Origin: Clostridia bacterium | Lineage (GTDB): Bacteria; Bacillota; Clostridia; Christensenellales; UBA1242 | DNA: 64,000 bases | NCBI GenBank assembly: GCA_017453125.1 | Contig: JAFTKS010000004.1 | Coordinates: forward strand, 1-64,000 | Direction: 5' to 3' | Shown here: positions 24,029 to 32,013 of the stretch, one piece after another | Layout: every line of letters begins with the position of its first letter | Position numbering within the stretch: position 1 is the first letter of the stretch | Position numbers and translations under genes: made by a program | Notes under the pieces: generated by a model | Told to the model about the DNA's origin: nothing | The model's input: only the letters and a program-made list of their open reading frames with translations | Database searches by the model: none

Positions 24029-25405
24029 TTAATCATCAGCCAATTCTGAATCCTCTTCCATAATATTCGGAATATTTACAGAATGCACTTGATTCATTCT
24101 CTCAAGGTATTCTTCATAGGTCTCATCTTCTGGCGGATTATCATAAACATTCTCACCAAGGTCATCAGATATCGCACCCAAATAATCGTGAACCGACTCA
24201 AAATCTTCTATATCGTACCTTGCACCATCTAATCTTCTATCTTTTTTCCCAGGTCTCATCTTTGACGATTTCAAAGATTCTTTCTTTTTCTTATGCTCTT
24301 TCTTTGGCTTTTCAATCTTAATAGTTCTACCTAGTGCCGTTGCCTCTGCCACATCATCAAGATACAAGTATGCCTGCTTGTAATATTTAATTATCCCCTC
24401 GATTTCCGCATCGGTCACTTTTGGATAAGTTCGAGAAGAACTCTTTCCCTTTTGTTTTGCATTTTTTAATTTCATTATTTCATTTTCAAAATCTGCAACA
24501 GCCTCTCTATATAGAGGTAAGTAGTGAAGTCTACCAATTTTATTTCCACGACCAAAATCGTGAGTGTCACTTCCGCCCGTATATACAATTTTATTCTTTG
24601 ATTTAAATGATTTCACGCAACGCTTTATTATCGCCATTACATCATCAGTCATTGTTGGAGAAAAAATTTCAAAGCCATCAATGCCCATTCTTAGAATTTC
24701 CATCACTGCAAACGACTTGTCTCTAACCCTCTCCAAGTTCTCCCAAGGGTGCATCATAATAACCATTCCACCCGATGCGTGAGCAATCTTGACAACGTCT
24801 TCTGCAGAAAGATTAAGTCTATCGTGCCAAGGTGCTCTTGAACAAAGTTCCGAAAATTCCTTGTATGACTTGGAAACAGTAATACCCTTTTTATTCAAGA
24901 ACTCCCAAACACTTTCTTTTCCTAGACTTGAAAACCCTGGAATTTCTTGCCTTTTTTCTCGCATAAAATCACGAATATCATTTTCGCTAATATTTTTGAT
25001 ATTCTTGACCGATATTATAAAATCAAGCAAACCTAGGTCGCACTGTCTATCATTGGCACGCTTTATTGCCAAAAGCCTAGACAACGGAGAGTTTGGCGAC
25101 ATATCTGCACCATATATTCCATAATGCACTTTGGTTGTATTATTTTCTTTATTGAGAACTGTATCTATTCTACAAGTTACTTCAGACGCGCAAATAACAG
25201 TAACCCCATCAATCACTTCAACAGGACTACTTAGTTTTCTGCCTTTTGATTTCCAGATTTCCCTATTATCTATATTATGATTCGGAAAAGCCACCAAAGA
25301 AACACCATTTTCCTTTGCTCCAGCTAATGCCTCATCAACAGTCAAACTCCCATCAAAAGACTCATTTGTATGAATATGTAGGTCAACACATTGGCCCTTT
25401 TTCAT
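24029..25405 (-). CDS. PHP-domain metal-dependent phosphoesterase with a charged C-terminal extension
   Basis: 458 residues from the ATG at 25405 (AAGGGA ten bases ahead; a TTG at 25414 is less likely). The N-terminal VDLHIHTNESFDGSLTV is the first PHP metal motif (HxH). FPNHN, the MMHPWEN His and GGSDTHDFGRGN are the later metal-binding motifs. PHP proteins cleave phosphoesters, for example histidinol phosphate or nucleotides; the substrate here is unknown. After about residue 310 comes a long Lys-rich segment (KKEHKKKKESLKSSK) and then an acidic tail, neither usual for simple PHP enzymes. The gene stands alone on the minus strand. Confidence 0.8.
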   Translation of the reverse strand: MKKGQCVDLHIHTNESFDGSLTVDEALAGAKENGVSLVAFPNHNIDNREIWKSKGRKLSSPVEVIDGVTVICASEVTCRIDTVLNKENNTTKVHYGIYGADMSPNSPLSRLLAIKRANDRQCDLGLLDFIISVKNIKNISENDIRDFMREKRQEIPGFSSLGKESVWEFLNKKGITVSKSYKEFSELCSRAPWHDRLNLSAEDVVKIAHASGGMVIMMHPWENLERVRDKSFAVMEILRMGIDGFEIFSPTMTDDVMAIIKRCVKSFKSKNKIVYTGGSDTHDFGRGNKIGRLHYLPLYREAVADFENEIMKLKNAKQKGKSSSRTYPKVTDAEIEGIIKYYKQAYLYLDDVAEATALGRTIKIEKPKKEHKKKKESLKSSKMRPGKKDRRLDGARYDIEDFESVHDYLGAISDDLGENVYDNPPEDETYEEYLERMNQVHSVNIPNIMEEDSELADD

Positions 25406-25470
25406 TTTCCCCAATCCCTTATGTTTTTCTTAAGTTTAACACAAAACAAACCAACTTTCAATAGCAAATA

Positions 25471-25502
25471 AAAAATAGTGTAATTTTTTACACTACTTTT
25501 TT
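25471..25502 (-). terminator. Terminator after the zinc-ribbon protein gene
   Basis: AAAAATAGTGTAA pairs with TTACACTACTTTTT, touching the stop codon at 25503. Confidence 0.8.
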
Positions 25503-26183
25503 CTAATTTAAATCATCTAGTAAGAATTCAAGTGCACTCTTCTGACCCTTTGTAAGCCCTACCGACTTGAGCGAATTAAGAATCTTAACAGCACGCATTA
25601 CTTGAATTTTGTTTCCATCGCTCAAAGTTCCAGCCAAGAGCAACTGCGCATCAATATTCTGAGGGTCGTCTTTTACCACATCTTCAAGCAAAGCAACACC
25701 ATCAAGATACAATTTGTCGGCATACTTTTTGATTTCGTTATATTGAGATTTGTTAATAAGTGCACTTACCGAATTGGTATTATCAAAAACAAACTCTTCC
25801 CAATACATAAGTTCTGCATAAACCAAGTCACCCGCCTGCAACATAGATATTGCACTTAGGTAATTCTCACCAATACTTTGATAATAAATAGACGACTTTA
25901 CATACAAATCCACCCTATTAGGTCTTGCTTTCTTCAATTCTTTGATAATTACATTATCATCAACTGCAGAATAATTGGGGTCGTTTATGATTTTTTTATA
26001 AAAAGTTTTTGACACATCTTTGCAACTATATCCACATTCTGGACATTCTTCGGCAAAAAAGTGCCAAAGGTCATAATAATATTTCGCACCTTCGCTTGCA
26101 GGTCTTATAAAGCCCGCCACATAAACATTATCATCATACGTAAAATTATATCCGCATATTCCGCATTTTTTCGTTACTTTCAT
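25503..26183 (-). CDS. DUF2225-like protein with zinc-ribbon cysteines
   Basis: 226 residues. Two cysteine pairs lie near the start, CGICGYNF (about 7-14) and CPECGYSC (about 47-54), and should hold one zinc. The rest is helical and TPR-like (paired helices with YAELMYWEEF and LYLDGVALLEDVV). This layout is that of DUF2225 proteins, whose function is not known. It stands alone between the PHP gene and uvrC. Confidence 0.6.
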   Translation of the reverse strand: MKVTKKCGICGYNFTYDDNVYVAGFIRPASEGAKYYYDLWHFFAEECPECGYSCKDVSKTFYKKIINDPNYSAVDDNVIIKELKKARPNRVDLYVKSSIYYQSIGENYLSAISMLQAGDLVYAELMYWEEFVFDNTNSVSALINKSQYNEIKKYADKLYLDGVALLEDVVKDDPQNIDAQLLLAGTLSDGNKIQVMRAVKILNSLKSVGLTKGQKSALEFLLDDLN

Positions 26184-26267
26184 CTTTCATCCTCTTATAA
26201 AGTATTCTAGCAAATAAAATCAACTTTATCAAGATATTTTCAAACACATTCATAAGCAATTATTAAG

Positions 26268-28088
26268 TTAGTCTTTATGAAAATACTCCCAAATATTTCG
26301 AGCTAATTTCTCTCCAATTCCATTTATACTCTTCAATTCCTCTATACTAGCTACTTTGATTGCATCAATACTTTTGAATCTATCAAACAGAATATTAACC
26401 TTATTTTTTCCAATCAATGGAACATTCTCGAGTTCTGACCTCAAGGCTTTCTTTTGCCTCAAAGACTTCTGGAAAGTTATAGCAAATCTATGACTCTCGT
26501 CTCTCACATTTTGAAGAAGTTTGAGAGCAAAATTATCCCTACTCAGAACTACCTTATTACCATCAAGGGTATAAATCTCCTCATTTCTCTCAGCAAGAGA
26601 AATCATCTCAATGTCTATACCTTGTTCAAGCAGAGCATTGTGAGCAAACTCTAGTTGTACAGGTCCGCCATCAATCAGAATTAAATCAGGAAGTTGCGAG
26701 AACGACAAATCTTTGCCACTTTTGTATTCGTTTAACCTACGAGCTAAAACATCGTGCATATTCCTAAAGTCGTTTTGACCATTTTCAAGTATTTTGAATT
26801 TTCTATACATCTTGGCATCTTTCTCACCATTGGTAAACACCACCATACTAGCAACTGTATTTGTTCCGCCCAAATTACTTATATCATACCCCTCAATTCG
26901 AAGAGGAAGTTTCTTGAGCCCCATTGTTTTCTGTAGTGTTTTAACAGCACCAATCGTCCTAAGTTCGTGAAGTTTATTCTTCTCTATGGATTTATTTAGA
27001 TATTCACTAGCGTTTTTATTTGCCATATCAAGCAGTCTAGAATATGGCTCTCTTTTCCCTTGAGAAACAACCACTTTGTGCCCAGAAAACTCTGTCAACC
27101 ATGTCTGCAAAACCTCATCGCCACCGACAGAAACAACCATTGATGGCACAATCTTGTTTTGCATATAGTATTGAGTTATAAAATTGAAAATAATATCGGA
27201 AGAATTGTTACTAGCGTCTATAATATTGAAGTTGGTAAGCCCCACCATTTTACTGCCTCTAACACAAGCAAAAGACACAACTGAAGTTTCCCCATTCTCG
27301 GCAAAGCCAAATATATCTATATCCATTTCTTTATTAAGCCCAGTGACGTTTTGTGCTCCAATCTGTTGAATCTTTTTCAAACTATCACGCATCTCAATAG
27401 CCTTTTCAAAAAGTTCCATTTGGCTATAAGTTCGCATTTTTGACGAAATTATTTCTTCCGCCTCGTTTAAATTACCTTTCAAAAAAGATATTACTCTATC
27501 CACTTCTTTGCGATACTCTTCCTTTGTACATCTTCCCGTACAAGGCGCAAGGCAGTTATGAATTTGATAGTTTAAACATTCTCTACCAATCTTCTTGTTC
27601 ATATTCAAATTACAGTCTCTTAATTTGAAAGTATTATTGATAATACCGTATAATTCCGTAATGCTAATTTTATTGATATATGGACCAAAATACATAGCAC
27701 CATCTTTTCTTATTCGACGAGTTATTTGAACAGACGGAAAATCGGATTTGTAATCTATCCTAATATAAGGAAAAGCCTTGCCATCTTTGAGTAAAATATT
27801 AAAAAACGGCTGATGCTTATGAATTAAATTACTTTCTAAATTGAGAGCCTCAACTTCGCTAAGTGTAATAATATACTCAAAGTCAAAAACATTCTCCACC
27901 ATCTTCTGAACCTTGGGCAACTTCTCAGTATTCAAAAAATAAGAAGAAACTCTGTTCTTCAAATTTTTTGCTTTTCCAATATAGATAATATTCCCATACT
28001 GGTCAAACATTTTATAAACCCCAGGCAATCCTGGCAGAGAATGAACTTTCTCTTTTATCCTCTTTCTAATTTGTTCTTTCTGACTCAT
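26268..28088 (-). CDS. uvrC: Excinuclease ABC subunit C
   Basis: 606 residues from the ATG at 28088. Domains in order: GIY-YIG nuclease at about 15-95 (LPGLPGVYKMF, then IIYIGKAKNLKNRV), a Cys cluster (CLNYQIHNCLAPCTGRC), UVR motif near 215 (EKAIEMRDSLKKIQ), the RNase H-like C-terminal nuclease (PLRIEGYDISN and LILIDGGPVQL), and a helix-hairpin-helix pair at the end (NGIGEKLARNI). It makes both cuts around UvrB-bound DNA damage in nucleotide excision repair. It overlaps the end of the upstream 172-residue gene by 23 bases and is the last gene of a three-gene operon; uvrA and uvrB are not in the window. Confidence 0.97.
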   Translation of the reverse strand: MSQKEQIRKRIKEKVHSLPGLPGVYKMFDQYGNIIYIGKAKNLKNRVSSYFLNTEKLPKVQKMVENVFDFEYIITLSEVEALNLESNLIHKHQPFFNILLKDGKAFPYIRIDYKSDFPSVQITRRIRKDGAMYFGPYINKISITELYGIINNTFKLRDCNLNMNKKIGRECLNYQIHNCLAPCTGRCTKEEYRKEVDRVISFLKGNLNEAEEIISSKMRTYSQMELFEKAIEMRDSLKKIQQIGAQNVTGLNKEMDIDIFGFAENGETSVVSFACVRGSKMVGLTNFNIIDASNNSSDIIFNFITQYYMQNKIVPSMVVSVGGDEVLQTWLTEFSGHKVVVSQGKREPYSRLLDMANKNASEYLNKSIEKNKLHELRTIGAVKTLQKTMGLKKLPLRIEGYDISNLGGTNTVASMVVFTNGEKDAKMYRKFKILENGQNDFRNMHDVLARRLNEYKSGKDLSFSQLPDLILIDGGPVQLEFAHNALLEQGIDIEMISLAERNEEIYTLDGNKVVLSRDNFALKLLQNVRDESHRFAITFQKSLRQKKALRSELENVPLIGKNKVNILFDRFKSIDAIKVASIEELKSINGIGEKLARNIWEYFHKD

Positions 28089-28584
28089 TTTCTTCAACGC
28101 CCATTGCTTTGTTTAGAATACAAACACACTCTTCTCTAAGATTCGAAACCTCTTCAGACATTAAATCAGTTGCAGTATCACAGAAAACGCAAGCACTACA
28201 CAAGTAAGCATACGTCTCCATCAACTTATCTTTATCTTTTTGAAAAATAGTCTTATCATACTCGTGTTTGAGATGCAAGACAAACGCCTCGAACTCTTCT
28301 GGACTAAGACGTCTAAGGAATTTGACAGCCCTTGTAGACGACAACAACTCAAAAGCCTCGTTTTGAATTCTTAAATTATGATACTTCTCATAAGAATTCT
28401 TCTCTTCCAATTTGTAATATTTAGATGCCAAATTTCGTGCAGAAATATAATGTTTAATTTGTGTTCTAATTTTCAACACTTTCTTTGCACAACTGAGTTT
28501 ATCAAACTCTGGTAATTCCTCATCTACCATTCGTCTTGCGTCCATTGTATTCTTGATATTTTCATAATTTGAAAACTTATCCAT
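28066..28584 (-). CDS. Unknown protein upstream of uvrC
   Basis: 172 residues, helical and charged, with a Cys-rich stretch near the C-terminus (YLCSACVFCDTATD, then EECVCILNK). The CxxC-like spacing hints at metal binding, but no family is recognised. No signal peptide is seen. It overlaps uvrC by 23 bases and follows the 60-residue gene by one base, so the three are one transcription unit. Confidence 0.75.
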   Translation of the reverse strand: MDKFSNYENIKNTMDARRMVDEELPEFDKLSCAKKVLKIRTQIKHYISARNLASKYYKLEEKNSYEKYHNLRIQNEAFELLSSTRAVKFLRRLSPEEFEAFVLHLKHEYDKTIFQKDKDKLMETYAYLCSACVFCDTATDLMSEEVSNLREECVCILNKAMGVEENESERTN

Positions 28585-28585
28585 A

Positions 28586-28768
28586 TTACCAATCCTGCCT
28601 TTTCAAACTCTTATCCTTAACATCGTCATAATAGTCAAAATACTGTTGTTTATATTTATCATACCCCTTTGCCTGACCTCGCATTCGTTCCAAATCCTCA
28701 ACAGTATAATCAGACATAGAGAACTCTTCCATTGTCTCTGCCAGTTTCATCATTTCTCTTTCGTTCAT
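28586..28768 (-). CDS. Unknown 60-residue acidic protein, first gene of the uvrC operon
   Basis: From ATG 28768 the peptide is MNEREMMKLAETMEEFSMSD and onward, ending KSLKRQDW. It is charged and helical, with no motif I recognise. The ribosome binding site (GGGTG) is modest. It ends one base before the next gene's start, which supports its reality. Confidence 0.6.
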   Translation of the reverse strand: MNEREMMKLAETMEEFSMSDYTVEDLERMRGQAKGYDKYKQQYFDYYDDVKDKSLKRQDW

Positions 28769-28851
28769 CAAACACCCGTTACCGAAAAATACTTTTCAAA
28801 ATATTTTGCATTTTTCTTTTTTGTATTTATTCCAACTATATTCTAGCACAC

Positions 28852-28880
28852 ATCAAAAAAGAAGTCAAGAAAGCCTTGAC
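28852..28880 (-). terminator. Terminator of the ABC-F/RNA methyltransferase operon
   Basis: Reading leftward: GTCAAG, loop GCTTT, CTTGAC, then TTCTTTTTT. It lies beyond the 43-bp repeat. Confidence 0.7.
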
Positions 28881-28887
28881 CTCTTCA

Positions 28888-28930
28888 AAAACACCCCTCA
28901 CACTTGTCTTTGCAAGCAAACAAGTGTTTC
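28888..28930 (-). repeat. 43-bp direct repeat, orphan copy of the RNA methyltransferase gene 3' end
   Basis: Identical over 43 bases to 29045-29087, which holds the last ten codons and the stop of the RNA methyltransferase gene plus about ten bases beyond. The copy contains a hairpin with ACACTTG/CAAGTGT arms. Leftward, weaker similarity continues (ATATGGAAAC at about 28983 and again at about 29100), suggesting a decayed partial duplication. Read on the minus strand it lies at the end of a 32-codon ORF with several Cys, for which I see no good start site. Confidence 0.7.
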
Positions 28931-29005
28931 TCTTTTGCTCTTTTACAAACAATCTCAATATATTTTTTGCTGTTTTTCATCATATGGAAACTTATCTCCC
29001 TACGT

Positions 29006-29037
29006 CCCTCGAGGATATATTCCTCTCACGCCGAGGG
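29006..29037. repeat. Nested inverted repeat between the two 43-bp copies
   Basis: CCCTCG (29006-29011) pairs with CGAGGG (29032-29037), enclosing GAGGA-TATAT-TCCTC. It is GC-rich against an AT-rich background. Confidence 0.55.
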
Positions 29038-29044
29038 CGATTAC

Positions 29045-29087
29045 AAAACACCCCTCACACTTGTCTTTGCAAGCAAACAAGTGTTTC
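29045..29087 (-). repeat. 43-bp direct repeat, in-gene copy
   Basis: Second copy of the 28888-28930 repeat. It encodes the end of the RNA methyltransferase (HIETLVCLQRQV) and its stop codon at 29055-29057. Confidence 0.8.
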
Positions 29088-30191
29088 GATGTGTTTTGTA
29101 TATGGAAACATATTCCAAGCTGAAATTTCTGACACTTTATACATTGAACCATTCGTTATAACATCAATATCTCTAACACACGTCTCGGGATTGCAACTCA
29201 TATATACAATTTTGCGAGGATTAAACTTGATTATCGCATCAATCACAGACTTCTCAAGCCCCGCTCTGGCTGGGTCTACAAACACAACCGCATCGCCATC
29301 AATTTTTAGCTTTCCAATCTCTTTCTCGCATTTACCACAAAAGTGCACGATATTATTTCTATCATTTAATTTTGCCATAAATTTAGCATTATCAACCGCT
29401 GAAACAACTTCTTCTATTGATATTACCTGTTTTGCACTTTTTGAAAACATTACGCTAGTAATTCCAATACCGCTATACAAATCTACAACTGTGGTATCTT
29501 GATTTATATCCAGCATTTGCATAGCCGATTTGTACATCTTTTCTGCCACGCTTAAATTAACCTGAAGAAATGACGAAGGACTCAAAGAGACCTTGACCCC
29601 ACACATCTCAAAGTTTAGAAATTTATTACCTTTTACAAATTTAAAAGTTTTATCAAAGACTGCGTGGTCGGTTCGTCTATTAATATTCAAATACAGAGAA
29701 ACCTCTGAGAACTTTTCGGTTAGTTTATGATACAACCAATCTCTTCCTGGGAAATTATCTGTTGAAACAACCAAGGTTAATTGGATTTTGTTTGAAATAC
29801 ATCTTGCGTGAGCATATCTAATTATTCCGTAACCCATCTTATTATACGGACGTATCTTGAACCTTGAGATATATTCTCTCAAAATAGAAATCAATACACT
29901 TGCCCACTTGTCATACAACAGGCAATCGTCTACATCTGTTATCTTAGAACTTCCCTCTTCAAAAAAACCTATAATCGTCTTGCCCTTGAGTTCCCCAAAT
30001 GCAAGATGAATCTTATTTCGATACTTTAATGGGTAATATTCACCTCTACAATCGGGAATTTGACAATCATAATTTGAAAACAAATCTTTTATGTATTGAG
30101 TCTTTTCTTTTAACTCTGTCTCAATTGTGCGTTTTGCCCCGTCACAACCGCCACAACGAGAAGAATATTTACACTTGAACATCTTTACCAC
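29055..30191 (-). CDS. 23S rRNA/tRNA uracil-5 methyltransferase family (RlmD/TrmA type)
   Basis: 378 residues. The N-terminal CKYSSRCGGCDG with a later Cys (DDCLLYDK) matches the four-Cys Fe-S site of RlmD/RlmCD. SAM-binding motifs are VVDLYSGIGITS and VVFVDPARAGLEKSV; the catalytic Cys is in YMSCNPETCVRD, and the C-terminal HIETLVCLQRQ is the usual ending. It adds a methyl group to C5 of a uridine in RNA. The N-terminal TRAM domain seen in many relatives is missing, as in shorter members. It overlaps the ABC-F gene by seven bases. Its 3' end is duplicated downstream. Confidence 0.88.
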   Translation of the reverse strand: MVKMFKCKYSSRCGGCDGAKRTIETELKEKTQYIKDLFSNYDCQIPDCRGEYYPLKYRNKIHLAFGELKGKTIIGFFEEGSSKITDVDDCLLYDKWASVLISILREYISRFKIRPYNKMGYGIIRYAHARCISNKIQLTLVVSTDNFPGRDWLYHKLTEKFSEVSLYLNINRRTDHAVFDKTFKFVKGNKFLNFEMCGVKVSLSPSSFLQVNLSVAEKMYKSAMQMLDINQDTTVVDLYSGIGITSVMFSKSAKQVISIEEVVSAVDNAKFMAKLNDRNNIVHFCGKCEKEIGKLKIDGDAVVFVDPARAGLEKSVIDAIIKFNPRKIVYMSCNPETCVRDIDVITNGSMYKVSEISAWNMFPYTKHIETLVCLQRQV

Positions 30192-31867
30192 TTTCCTCCC
30201 TTTCTGACCTTTGTGGGCTTAATTTTTGCCTCTTTCTTTTCTTCAACTATTTCAACGTCGTCTTTATGTTTATACGAATCATAATTCCCTTCGTACTTCT
30301 GAAGTTTTCCCTCATTAATTTCTACAATATGAGACGCAATGTTATTAATAAAATATCTATCGTGAGAAACAAATAGAATTGTTCCCTTGAAGGCTCTCAT
30401 CGCCTCTTCTAAAATCTCTCGTGTGAAAATATCTATATGGTTTGTTGGCTCGTCAAAAACAAGAGTATTGACATCATTTTGAAGGAGGCAAGCGATTTTG
30501 AGTCTTATCTTTTCGCCACCACTAAGAGTTCCAACCGACTTCTCTATATCATCTTTGAAAAACTCAAATCTTGCAAGAATTCTTCTTGCGTTCTCATTAT
30601 TGAGTCCCGTTATTCTATTAACATACTCAAGAATTGTCTCTTTCGCATTTTCAAAAACCAACAACTGAGACAAATATCCAATCCTTACACTTTCTCCAAC
30701 TTTTATTTGTCCATCGTACTCACAAGTATCGCCCATAATACATTTAATAAGCGAAGTTTTGCCCATTCCATTTGCACCAATTAAAGCAATCTTCTCGCCC
30801 TGAAAAATCTCAAGGTTCGCACCATCAAAAAGTATTTTTTCGCCCAAAATTAAGTCTAAATTATTGATAACGACTACACGTTTTCCACTTCGTTCAGAAT
30901 TGGTAAACTTGATAGGAATCGCCTTGCGGGGTTTTGGTCTTTCAACAGCAACCTTCTCCATCTCATCAATGCGTTTTTGTATTGCCTTTGCTCTACGAAA
31001 CATTGTTGGATTATCTGCCTGTTCTCCCCATTCTCGAAGTCTCTTAACAGCCTTTTTCAACTCTTCTAGTTTCTTCTGTTCATTCTTGAATTGTTCAAAC
31101 TCTTTGAGTTGTTTTTTCTCTTTTTCACGAACAAAATTAGAATAATTGCCTTTGTATATCTCGCCATTATCTTCTACATCAACAACACTTGTGGAAACCT
31201 TATCTAGAAAATATCTATCGTGAGAAACAACAACAATCCCACCTTTGAATCTTTTTATATAAGACTCAAGCCATTCGATTCTTTCTATATCCAAGTGATT
31301 AGTCGGTTCGTCAAGCAAAAGCAAATCTGGGGCATCAAGCAAAATTCTAGCAAAATGCACAAGGGTCTTTTCTCCACCGCTCAATGTGTTATATTCTCTA
31401 TCAAGCAGTCTAGAATCTATCTTGAGTCCACCTACAACATAATTGATTTCATTATCAATCTCATATCCGCCATCTGCAATAAACTTCTCTTGTAATTCGC
31501 TATATTTATCTACCATTTTTTCAAGCTTATCGGGAGAACAACTACACATTTTTTGTTCCATTTCTTGCAAGTCGTGAAGTCTTTTATACAGAGACTCAAA
31601 TGGCTCTTTGAGGATATCTATAACCATTCTTCCATCATCTCTATCGGGTGCTGTTTGTTCCAAATATCCAAGCTTTATCCCTCTACCAACAGAGATTGTG
31701 CCCACAAAAGATTCTCTACCAATAATACACTTCAATAGCGTACTTTTGCCACAGCCATTCTTTCCAACCAAAGCAATTCTATCTCCAGAATTCACAACAA
31801 AAGAAATGTCTTCAAAAACATTTCCAAATCCGAAATTTTTGGTTACTTTTGTAATCGTTACTAACAT
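30185..31867 (-). CDS. ABC-F family ATPase (ribosome-associated)
   Basis: 560 residues with two nucleotide-binding domains in one chain and no membrane helix. Domain 1: Walker A GKNGCGKST, signature LSGGEKTLV, Walker B LLLLDEPTNHLD. Domain 2: Walker A GANGMGKTS, signature LSGGEKIRL, Walker B TLVFDEPTNHID. Between them is the charged linker (EKEKKQLKEFEQFK onward). ABC-F proteins act on stalled or antibiotic-bound ribosomes; which subgroup cannot be told by eye. It forms an operon with the RNA methyltransferase, both ribosome-linked. Confidence 0.92.
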   Translation of the reverse strand: MLVTITKVTKNFGFGNVFEDISFVVNSGDRIALVGKNGCGKSTLLKCIIGRESFVGTISVGRGIKLGYLEQTAPDRDDGRMVIDILKEPFESLYKRLHDLQEMEQKMCSCSPDKLEKMVDKYSELQEKFIADGGYEIDNEINYVVGGLKIDSRLLDREYNTLSGGEKTLVHFARILLDAPDLLLLDEPTNHLDIERIEWLESYIKRFKGGIVVVSHDRYFLDKVSTSVVDVEDNGEIYKGNYSNFVREKEKKQLKEFEQFKNEQKKLEELKKAVKRLREWGEQADNPTMFRRAKAIQKRIDEMEKVAVERPKPRKAIPIKFTNSERSGKRVVVINNLDLILGEKILFDGANLEIFQGEKIALIGANGMGKTSLIKCIMGDTCEYDGQIKVGESVRIGYLSQLLVFENAKETILEYVNRITGLNNENARRILARFEFFKDDIEKSVGTLSGGEKIRLKIACLLQNDVNTLVFDEPTNHIDIFTREILEEAMRAFKGTILFVSHDRYFINNIASHIVEINEGKLQKYEGNYDSYKHKDDVEIVEEKKEAKIKPTKVRKGGKW

Positions 31868-31937
31868 AGAATCAAGTCCTTAATATCTAATCAGCATAAT
31901 TGTACCAAAAAATTAATACAATTGCAAATTTAATTAC

Positions 31938-32003
31938 AAAAAACCACCCTGCTTTTGCAAACGCATCTAACGACGTTTTCAAATTTCAAAGTGGTTTTTG
32001 TTT
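31938..32003 (-). terminator. Terminator of the GLUG-repeat lipoprotein gene
   Basis: AAAAACCAC (from 31938) pairs with GTGGTTTTT (to 31999), with a further pairing of TTTTGCAAACG and CGTTTTCAAA inside. Confidence 0.7.
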
Positions 32004-32013
32004 TTATATAAAA

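Noticed and set aside
28888..29087. Repeats as a CRISPR array
   Set aside because: There are only two copies, one lies inside a gene, the spacing is 157 bases, and no cas gene is present.
28732..29502. A long rightward frame across the 43-bp repeats
   Set aside because: It runs antisense to the RNA methyltransferase and has no ribosome binding site; the repeats inflate its apparent internal similarity.
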